The notes beneath the pieces are model-generated. The model was given only the letters and a program-made list of their open reading frames with translations, was not told the DNA's origin and made no database searches. Made by a program: the position numbers and the translations under genes. Positions 1-7,200 of a stretch of 26,741 nucleotides of DNA are shown here, in pieces (within the stretch, counting starts at the first letter, position 1; every line of letters starts with the position of its first letter). The DNA comes from Bacillota bacterium (GTDB lineage Bacteria > Bacillota > Clostridia > Christensenellales > Aristaeellaceae): assembly GCA_023415715.1 (NCBI GenBank), contig JAEZJP010000011.1, forward strand, positions 1 through 26,741, read 5' to 3'.

Positions 1-90
1 GACGAAAGGATCGCCGAGGAGATGGAACTAACAGACAGGACGGTAAGGGGGAGGAGGAAAAATGTGATATTGCAGATGGAATGCGCATAA
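1..90 (+). CDS. C-terminal end of a helix-turn-helix protein (partial)
   Basis: Frame 1 is open from the first base to the TAA at 88-90 and reads DERIAEEMELTDRTVRGRRK then NVILQMECA. The pattern IAeeM-LtdRTVrgrRk looks like the recognition part of a helix-turn-helix as found in sigma region 4 or ArpU-like phage late regulators. Only 29 residues are visible, so family and function cannot be fixed. It is on the same strand as the defence operon that follows but is separated from it by that operon's own promoter. Confidence 0.5.
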   Translation, partial: DERIAEEMELTDRTVRGRRKNVILQMECA

Positions 91-142
91 ATCAAAAAAA
101 TCCTGTTTAAAATAAAGAAACTGCGGAAATTTCACAAAAACA

Positions 143-171
143 TTGACATAAATGAAAGGGATGCGTAAAAT
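143..171 (+). promoter_or_regulatory. Sigma-A promoter of the ATPase/RloB operon
   Basis: TTGACA at 143-148 and TAAAAT at 166-171 are separated by exactly 17 bases. Transcription would start near 178, just before the ribosome site AGGGGGG at 181-187. The promoter overlaps the upstream in-frame ATG at 152, which therefore cannot be the start codon used from this promoter. Confidence 0.75.
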
Positions 172-193
172 GGAGATGAAAGGGGGGCGCGGT

Positions 194-1396
194 ATGTTGG
201 TTTTGTTTAAGGTGAAGAATTTTGCTTCCTTTCGGGATGAGGCGTGCCTCGACATGCGTGCTGTCAAGGCTTATAAGGAGCATCCCTACAACCTGTATAC
301 TCTCCCTAACGAAGAGCACTTGTTAAAGGTAGCTGCCATCTATGGTGCCAACGCCAGTGGAAAATCGAATTTTGTAAAGGCTTATGAAGCTTTTACTACG
401 ATCACTCATGATTCATTCAATACTTCCAAAGATGGCAAGAGCGTTATTGAGCAGTATTATAATCCTTTCCTGCTGGCAAAGAAATGCGTGGGGGAGGATA
501 CCGAGTTCAGCGCTGCTTATATAGATGACCAATTTCAGTACGAATACGGTTTTTCATACAATGAAAAGGAGATCACTACCGAGTGGCTCTACAGAACCGC
601 GTTGGAGGGATCACGAAAAGCAAAGGTAACAATTTTTGAGCGGGATGGTCAGGAAATTCGCTTTGGTTCAAGCATAAAGGGCAGCTGTGATAAATACCGG
701 GAAAACATTAAAATGGACGTGTTGGTGCTGACGTTTTTTAGCCGTATCAAGCTGCGGACTAATGTGTTCTCTAGAGCCTTTGAAACTATTACTGCCTTTC
801 CTGCGTTTTTAACATTTTCGCAGGACGAGGTTAAGACTGCTTTGACAATGTTGCTTGATGCAATCGATGAAGGTGGCAAAGATAAACTGCTTGCCTTTTT
901 CAAGTCTGTGGACATTCGGGTAAAGGATTATGAATTAGAAAAGAACAAAGACGAAACAAAGATCTATTTCATCCATTCTGGGGTTGATGGTCAGGACCAT
1001 CGCCTGCCCGTAGATCTGGAATCCGAAGGTACCAGGAAGGCCATTGTTTTGTATTTGCTTGCCACGAGGTCGATGGATTGCGGTGCCACGTTGTTCTTTG
1101 ATGAGCTTAACATGCAGCTCCATCCCCTTTTAACCCGCTATATCGTCAACCTGTTCCATACCCAGGAAGGGCAGGGCCAGCTCATCTACACCACCCATGA
1201 TACCACCTTACTTGACAATAGTTTTTTCCGCAGGGATGAGGTGTGGTTCGTGGACAGGTCTGAAACCTGTGAATCGACCCTGTACTCGCTTTCGGAATTC
1301 GCTACCCGAAAAGACGCCTCCTATGAAAGCGAGTATCTGGGCGGCGCGTATGGGGGGATCCCCATTCTGCAAAGCGCCCTGAGCTGCGAGGTGTAA
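194..1396 (+). CDS. AAA/ABC-type ATPase (AAA_15/AAA_21, RloA/AbiLi-like), defence-associated
   Basis: A 400-residue ATPase of the kind paired with RloB. It opens with the N-terminal strand typical of the family (FKVKNFASFRDEA). Walker A GANASGKS lies at about residues 51-58, a signature-like ESEGTRK about 30 residues before Walker B, Walker B LFFDE at about 300-304, and the switch histidine in TTHDTTLLD near 335. The start at 194 is chosen because AGGGGGG sits at 181-187 and the promoter covers the earlier ATG at 152. It is followed after 5 bases by the RloB-like gene, so the two are co-transcribed. Known relatives (RloA, AbiLi, the ATPase of PARIS-like systems) sense phage or nucleic acids and license a partner effector; that role here is inference from the pairing. 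Confidence 0.85.
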   Translation: MLVLFKVKNFASFRDEACLDMRAVKAYKEHPYNLYTLPNEEHLLKVAAIYGANASGKSNFVKAYEAFTTITHDSFNTSKDGKSVIEQYYNPFLLAKKCVGEDTEFSAAYIDDQFQYEYGFSYNEKEITTEWLYRTALEGSRKAKVTIFERDGQEIRFGSSIKGSCDKYRENIKMDVLVLTFFSRIKLRTNVFSRAFETITAFPAFLTFSQDEVKTALTMLLDAIDEGGKDKLLAFFKSVDIRVKDYELEKNKDETKIYFIHSGVDGQDHRLPVDLESEGTRKAIVLYLLATRSMDCGATLFFDELNMQLHPLLTRYIVNLFHTQEGQGQLIYTTHDTTLLDNSFFRRDEVWFVDRSETCESTLYSLSEFATRKDASYESEYLGGAYGGIPILQSALSCEV

Positions 1397-1401
1397 TCGG
1401 C

Positions 1402-2073
1402 ATGGGTACAGAAGATAGGTTCAAAAAACAGCAAGCCCTAAATCGCGAGCGGACGGAGGGGTCGAGGATACCCCGCCCCGGTTCCCTGCTAATCGTGACA
1501 GAAGGAGAGAAGACTGAGCCCTTGTATCTTGGGGGCATGAGGGATTACATCAAGGCGTCCTATCCCAAAGCGCGGCTGGACATATGCGTACAAGGCGTAG
1601 GCATGGGAACTGTTGCGCTTGTCAATAAGGCGATAGAGATTGCTAACCGCGCCCCAGCTCCATATGAAAACAAATGGGTCTGCTTTGATAAGGACGATTT
1701 CAAGGATTTTGACGAAGCTATTGCCTTGGCCGGAACTTTTGGCTTTAAGGTGGCGTGGAGCAATCAGGCTTTTGAATACTGGTTATACTTACACTTTTAC
1801 TATGCGAAATCTGCGCTGCACCGAGATATTTGGTTTGAAAAGGTGGATGAAACGCTGCAGGCATGGGGGCTTGGGCGGTATGCCAAGAACATGGAAAATA
1901 TGTTTTCCGTTTTTGCGGCAGATGGGCGGCTCAAAGCGGCCATACGGAACGCCGCACAAATACGTAAGGAATATCAACGCAAGGACATACCTCCTTCTCA
2001 GCGTGACCCCTGCACGACGGTGGATGAGCTTGTGCACAGCCTGGAAGAATATCTGGATGAATTTTTGAAGTAA
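1402..2073 (+). CDS. rloB: RloB-like protein (TOPRIM-type putative nuclease), effector partner of the ATPase
   Basis: 223 residues. After a basic N-terminus, the segment LLIVTEGEKTEPLYL (Glu34) carries the conserved acidic residue of the RloB fold. CFDKDDF (Asp96, Asp98, Asp99) supplies the DxD-type metal-binding acids. SNQAFEYWLYLHF (about 121-133) is the FE-W-L-HF block typical of RloB. The set suggests a TOPRIM-like metal-dependent nuclease. GAGGTG at 1387-1392, inside the end of the ATPase gene, gives a good ribosome site for ATG 1402. ATPase plus RloB pairs are linked to restriction-modification loci and abortive infection. No methylase or restriction gene is visible here, so the pair probably acts alone. 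The nuclease activity is inferred from motifs. Confidence 0.85.
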   Translation: MGTEDRFKKQQALNRERTEGSRIPRPGSLLIVTEGEKTEPLYLGGMRDYIKASYPKARLDICVQGVGMGTVALVNKAIEIANRAPAPYENKWVCFDKDDFKDFDEAIALAGTFGFKVAWSNQAFEYWLYLHFYYAKSALHRDIWFEKVDETLQAWGLGRYAKNMENMFSVFAADGRLKAAIRNAAQIRKEYQRKDIPPSQRDPCTTVDELVHSLEEYLDEFLK

Positions 2074-2189
2074 TAAATGATTTTATCGCCGTTACTTAAG
2101 GTACTGGTTTATACTTGGAATCATCGTAATGAGAAGGCTGCTATATTTGCAGTCTTTTTGTTTTTCCTGAAAATGGTACTATGCCATAG

Positions 2190-2312
2190 ATACGCTGGAC
2201 CTCCTCCAGCCTCCTTCGTCGGCAACATCCTCACCCACCAAGAGGGAGCCTCTTTCAAAGCCTTCCTCTTGGAGGAAGGTGCCGTCCGCAGGCGGCGAAA
2301 GGAGGTAAAATA
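2190..2312 (+). repeat. Dispersed palindromic intergenic repeat (clostridial REP-like)
   Basis: The 320-base gap between RloB and the next gene contains facing arms CCTCCTTCGTCGGC (about 2211-2224) and GGCGGCGAAAGGAGG (about 2292-2306), plus an AGAGGGAGCC / GAGGAAGGTGCC core. Elements of this composition are common between genes in clostridial genomes. The rest of the gap (2074-2189) shows nothing recognisable. A short ORF running through it has no ribosome site and repeat-derived composition. Confidence 0.5.
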
Positions 2313-2393
2313 AACCCGGCATTCACCCCTCTGGATAAAAAAGGATAATCAAAGCGTTCTATGGAAAAGCCAATTTTTGGAGGGAGAATGCAT

Positions 2394-3440
2394 ATGCGCA
2401 AGCTTGTGATCAGAAAAATTCTCTTTGCCATATCGGTCATCCTTATAACGCTGACGGTATGCGGCCCGGCGCTGGCGGACAGCCCCCTTCAGCCCGGCCC
2501 GGAGGATCTTCAACAAGAACAGGCCATGCGGGCCGCATCGGAGAAGTTTATAGCCGCAGGGAATGTCACGGAAAACGAGCTGGCCCTATATACCGTCCAG
2601 GCCGAACTGTGGCCGGCGGAGGATGCGGCGCCCAACTTGCGGGCGTGGACCGTTGTGTTTAATTACGCGGGAAAAGATGACCTGTTTTTCAGCGTCCGTG
2701 TCGCATCGCCATCGGGAAAAGTGATTGAATACGGGCCGGAAACCTTTGCGCAAGACATGGCTGAGTATCTTGCGAAGGAAGCGGACAGAAAGATGATCCT
2801 TGACAATACGGCGCTTTGGGAAAAAGAAAAGGGTCCTGAATATTTCTGGCCGTATGAGGACAAGGCGCTGTTTTTTGAAACCTTCGGCCATGCCGCGGGA
2901 TATACCACTATGAAGCCGGGCCTGCCCGGCAGCGGGGATTTATCCATGCAGCAGGCGGTGGAGCTGGCAAGAGACGCCGCCATGAAGGAATTTGGGGTTA
3001 CAGAGGAGCAGTTGGACGCACTGAAACGGGATTACACCTTTTTGCCCGATACCTTCAGGCAACTGGACGGAACCGCCTGCAGCATATGGATGATCGCTTT
3101 CCGGTACGCTGCGCCCGACTTAAGGGGCCTGAACAGGATAAAGTACCAGGTCAACATAGTGTCGCCCCAGGGAGAAATTGACCTGATTGTCGACCATGAG
3201 AAGGAAACAGAGCAGGACGAACAAGGAATGAATGAGGCCTTCCCTCATCTAACAGTATCAATACCGGAAGGGACCGGAAACATATTTTACAATCCAAATG
3301 GCGGGAAGTACTATCATGCGGATCAGAACTGCAAAATTGTGAAGGACAAATATCTGCCGCTTAAGCCTTTGAATACGGATAAACTGAAGGAGTATCCGTT
3401 CAGCAATTTGCGGCCTTGCCCTTCATGCATTGGCCATTGA
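2394..3440 (+). CDS. Secreted two-domain protein with C-terminal His/Cys metal-site-like tail
   Basis: 348 residues from ATG 2394, with GGAGG at 2379-2383; ATG 2388 is an equally possible start. The N-terminus is a classic signal peptide, basic MRKLVIRK then a hydrophobic run, with cleavage likely after GPALA. Two similar segments follow: one around TENELALYTVQAELWP...WTVVFNYAG...SPSGKVIEYG and one around TEEQLDALKRDYTFLP...WMIAFRYAA...SPQGEIDLIV. Each has an EEL helix, a W-x-F strand and an SP-G-x-I hairpin, so they look like tandem PepSY-like modules. The last 45 residues (YYHADQNC...LRPCPSC) match the YH-x-C...PC-x-C pattern of the Ada-type metal-binding tail often placed at the ends of Gram-positive surface proteins. 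Function is unknown; probably exported. Confidence 0.7.
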   Translation: MRKLVIRKILFAISVILITLTVCGPALADSPLQPGPEDLQQEQAMRAASEKFIAAGNVTENELALYTVQAELWPAEDAAPNLRAWTVVFNYAGKDDLFFSVRVASPSGKVIEYGPETFAQDMAEYLAKEADRKMILDNTALWEKEKGPEYFWPYEDKALFFETFGHAAGYTTMKPGLPGSGDLSMQQAVELARDAAMKEFGVTEEQLDALKRDYTFLPDTFRQLDGTACSIWMIAFRYAAPDLRGLNRIKYQVNIVSPQGEIDLIVDHEKETEQDEQGMNEAFPHLTVSIPEGTGNIFYNPNGGKYYHADQNCKIVKDKYLPLKPLNTDKLKEYPFSNLRPCPSCIGH

Positions 3441-3564
3441 TACCGGCGATTAGGTGCTGCGTATCCGATCTTTTTTCCTGACAAACCCAAAGTAAGCAAG
3501 AATGATCAAGAATAAAATCCGGGCAGGGATTATAATAGGCATATCCTTTTGAAAGGTGAAGGCT

Positions 3565-4029
3565 ATGGAAGACAGGGCAAGGGTGCTTCAAACGTACTGC
3601 AAGGCGGATATCCACTTTTACATCAACAGTCCTGGCGGCTCCATTACCGACGCGCTTGCAATCATGGATACGATGAACTATATCAAATGCGATGTTTCCA
3701 CCATCAGCATCGGCCAGTCCGGCAGCGCCGGGTCGCTTTTGCTGGCGGCCGGCAAAAAGGGAAAGCGCTTCGCGCTTACAAACAGCGAGGTGCTCATTCA
3801 TCAGCCCTCTATCTCAGGCGGGCTTGCCGGCCAGGCTACCGATATCAAAATCCACAGCGACTGGCTTGTAAAAACCAAGGAAAGGCTGCACCTTGTCTAC
3901 AGCGAATTGACGGGCCAGCCACTTGAAAAAATCAAGGCGGACATGGAGCGGGATTTTTATATGACCGCCGAACAGGCAAAGGAGTACGGCCTGATCGACA
4001 GGATAATGGTCAACAGGGATACTCAATAA
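3565..4029 (+). CDS. clpP: Short ClpP-type serine peptidase lacking the usual N-terminus
   Basis: 154 residues; ClpP is normally about 195. INSPGGSITDALAI, the nucleophile loop GQSGSAGSLLLAAG (Ser54), IHQP (His79), GQATDIKIH and MERDFYM (Asp130) form a complete triad. Ser-His spacing is 25 and His-Asp 51, close to E. coli ClpP (25 and 49). What is missing is the first ~40 residues: the axial loops that gate the pore and the first helix/strand. No piece of them can be read in any frame in the 120 bases upstream. ATG 3565 is preferred because GAAAGG sits at 3551-3556; GTG 3556 would overlap it. It may be an accessory ClpP paralogue or a 5'-truncated remnant. The intact, mutation-free body argues for a working protein; lack of axial loops argues against normal ClpX/ClpC docking. 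Confidence 0.8.
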   Translation: MEDRARVLQTYCKADIHFYINSPGGSITDALAIMDTMNYIKCDVSTISIGQSGSAGSLLLAAGKKGKRFALTNSEVLIHQPSISGGLAGQATDIKIHSDWLVKTKERLHLVYSELTGQPLEKIKADMERDFYMTAEQAKEYGLIDRIMVNRDTQ

Positions 4030-4062
4030 TGAGATTTTGATTGGTTTAGTAAAAAAATAGAT

Positions 4063-4234
4063 AAGTGTGATGCGCATTTCCTTGCATTTCCGGTTTTTTA
4101 TATGATAGCATCATGGCATACAAGGCTGCCTTTAAGGTTCAGCGGCTCCCTCTGTTCAAGGTGAGGGCTGCTATACGGGAGGGGCCTTTTTTGTTGCTGT
4201 TTTTTTAACCAAGCCAAGCAAGGAGGAGCAACGC
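4063..4234 (+). promoter_or_regulatory. Conserved leader of the giant toxin gene (copy 1), attenuator-like
   Basis: This ~170-base stretch recurs almost unchanged at 23969-24139 before the second toxin copy, although the sequences further upstream are unrelated. It contains the palindrome ATGATAGCATCAT (4102-4114) overlapping a TATGAT, and then two competing RNA hairpins. Structure 1 pairs AGCGG-CCCTC (4141-4145, 4148-4152) with GAGGG-CTGCT (4163-4172). Structure 2 pairs GGCTCCCTC (4144-4152) with GAGGGGCC (4179-4186), followed by six T. The shared CCCTC makes them mutually exclusive, as in a transcription attenuator. The ribosome site AAGGAGGAG lies just before ATG 4235. No known riboswitch class was recognised. 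Confidence 0.65.
4144..4192 (+). terminator. Intrinsic terminator inside the toxin leader (copy 1)
   Basis: GGCTCCCTC (4144-4152) pairs with GAGGGGCC (4179-4186) with one bulged T, immediately followed by TTTTTT (4187-4192). It stands 42 bases before the toxin start codon and is kept in the second copy, so it more likely controls entry into the toxin gene than ends clpP transcription. Confidence 0.65.
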
Positions 4235-7200
4235 ATGCCTGACATCATAAAAAGAAAAGCCCTGGAAGAACAGGAAAGAAACCGGCAGCCTGAAAAGCTT
4301 TCGGAATTAGTCAAAGCTGTGAATGTACTGCGACCCGGAAGGAAGATAGAGTGGGTCGATCCGCCGAAACATCCGAACAGGAAGGCGGAAATGATTCCAC
4401 TTCCCAACTATACCGGCGGGAAGGCGGAAACGGTCGCACTGCCTCTTGATACCAATGAGCCGATGCGGATGCAAAAGATGCCTTACCTGATTGATACGAA
4501 GCCGCAGGCACAGACAGGCGGGATGATCAAAAAACCATCCGCCATCTCCCGGTATGAGGCTATTGAACCAAAAGCGCGGGAATATACCGAACCCGCGCTT
4601 TTTGATGCTGTTTCGCCCTTTGCCAAGGGTCTGGCTATGATCATTGCGCTTTCAGCTAGAAAGCCCGATGAAGCAAAGCGGCTGTTTAAGTTTATGCAAA
4701 CCTCCGAAAAGGATCCCGGCAGTTCCTATTACAGGCCCTATGCCAGGCCCACCAACAAAGGTTCGATGGAGGAATTAAGCAAACTGGGCATCGATACATC
4801 CAATATCGATGAGAAATGGTTTCAAGACAACGCCTGGCTGAAGCAGCACGCACGCTTAGGCAACGCTGGTATGCCGAAGGTTCCCACCTCACAAAGCAGC
4901 CGGGAAGAAACGGCGGCCTATTACTATGTAAGGCTTGCGGATAGTGAATGGCGCACCCGTCAGGCTGAAACGGAACTGCAAGGCTTAAGGCGTGAGATAG
5001 GCTACTGGGCCGGCCGCAAGGACAGGAACTATTCGGATGAAGAGATTCTACAACGCATCGACTGGAACAAATATCCCACTTTGACCATGCTGCGTGAAGG
5101 CCAGCAAAAGGGCCGGCCGGCACAACTTAACCGGGCCATTGACTTTGACAGCGATACAGTATTCGGCATGCTCTGGTCCGCCCGCAACGGGAAAACCAGC
5201 GGATGCAGTACAATTGACGCAGCATGGTATGCATTGGGCAAGGGCAGGCAGTATGAGCCGGATGATTTCGTCCGGGCCATGCGGGACACGAAAAACTACG
5301 CGTACAACCCGTATGCCCTTGGCAGCACGGTGGACGAGGCTGCGGAATATTTCGGCGTGGACGGTTTCAATCAGAAGTGGCTGAATGACAACCAAGGAAT
5401 CCTGAAATCAGGGAATGAAACGGCAATCAGGCATTACCAGCAGGTGTACGATGCGGAGCAATTGACTTTGGCGGCGGAGGGGGAGAGCCGGAAGTTATCT
5501 GATAGGATCGATGCCAGGCTGAATCGGGCTGTTTCCGCCGGAGGGAGCATTAATGCAAACGCCCTTTTGAAAGATGCCCTGTTTGGGCTGGACACCCTTC
5601 AAAGAATGGACGAGGGGCTGAGTAGCGGCGATCTTGCCCCACTTACAAGGCCCGTAAATTACCGCTGGCAGGATGTTATGAGCCAGGTAAGCGGTCAGGT
5701 GCAGGTTATTAACGCCCGTCAGAACGCGCCGCACAATCCCGCCGATCTGGATATTGCCGCCCGGAACGAAGAGGAAAAGGTGATACAGGGGCAGGGCACG
5801 CTGATCCAGAAGGATGCGGTTCCCAGGAGCTATACGTCCTTCCAGGAGAAAATGCCCGGCCTATGGGCAACGGGAATAGTCAAGAACCCGTTGTCCGCCG
5901 GGTGGTATGCGCCGGCCGGAGGGGAGCAATCAGGCTTCGGCCCAGATTATGTGAAAGCGCAGGCAATTGCTGATTCGCGCAGGGCAGGCGACTTTGCAGC
6001 AGCCGCCGAGCAGGGATACGGTGCGCTCACAGGGTCCGGCACCGATATATCGAAGCTTTCTACCAATGAAGGCGCGGTCAGGATGGCTATCGATCTTGTG
6101 CTGGATTCCGCCAAGGCTTTTGTCCCGGAGCAGATCGCATTCCCTGTCCTACGGGCTGCCGCTGACCGGTATGATGCCGTTGTGAACAATATCCTGGGCA
6201 TTGACCCGGACGCGGCTAAACAGATACTGCCTCAAATCCTGTACACGACCACCGTGCAGGGTGACATCAAAAATCAGGCTGCCGGTACGGCCGGGCTGCT
6301 GTCCGCTATTTTGCGGCTCAGCGAGGGCGCTCTGAAGACGGTAACGGACCATGTTCTGGGCGAAGCTCCCACCTTGCAAACGGTTCAAACTATGTTCCGT
6401 ATTTTGAAGCTGCGGGACATGGAAACCGGGACAAAGTCGGAAGCATTTCAGGCGGCGGAAGCAGCGCTTCTGAAGGCCGCGGGCGATACCCTGCAATCTG
6501 CCGCCGCCCAAACGGGCCATGAGGAACTGGATGACCTGACCAGCATTGCCAATCAATCTTCTCATAACCTGGATGCTGTGATGAAGCGCTGGGGAGTGCA
6601 GGGCTTAGGCTACATCGGCAATCTTTTGAAGGCGGGGCGAGGGGATCTGGCCGCCGCCATCACGGCGATGCCTACCTATGCCAAATCAGCAATAGTCGCC
6701 GAAACCAACATGCGCACCTTTGGCTTGAATGACGCCGCCATTTCGGCCCAGGAGAACGCGTTGGCAGCGGATATGAAAAGCCCCATAGTAGTATTGAGCG
6801 CCAAACAGATTGCAAAGCAGCAAGCCGTGGAAGCTAGGAAGGCAGAACTTACCGCGGGCGGCGCGCTAAAGGTCCAGTTCGTCCTTATGCAGAAGGTGAA
6901 CGACGCAGGGATGACCATAAATCAGTCCAAGTCGGTATTGGATCAGGCTCTTAGGAACGAGCAGGCCGGAGGAGAGGCGCTAACCATAGCGCAAGCCCTT
7001 TTCCACAAAAACATGGCCGATACGGCTGCTACGGATGCGATGGTAGCAGCTATTGATCAGTTTCAAAAGACGATCGATGCGCGGATGAAAGCGCAGAAGG
7101 AGCTTAAACAAAACCAGCAGACACTGAATGAAGCACAGCAGAAACTGACCGATGCACAGAAGCAAGCCACGGCAAGGGTGGATGAACAGGCAAAGCAGGA

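Noticed and set aside
152..193. Earlier in-frame ATG of the ATPase gene
   Set aside because: It lies inside the -35/-10 spacer of the promoter at 143-171, so it would not be on the transcript.
2077..2313. 78-codon frame after rloB
   Set aside because: Its 3' half translates a palindromic intergenic repeat, and there is no ribosome site before it.
4063..4192. T-box leader
   Set aside because: No AGGGTGGNACCGCG T-box sequence or specifier-loop features were found; only the competing hairpins and terminator are visible.
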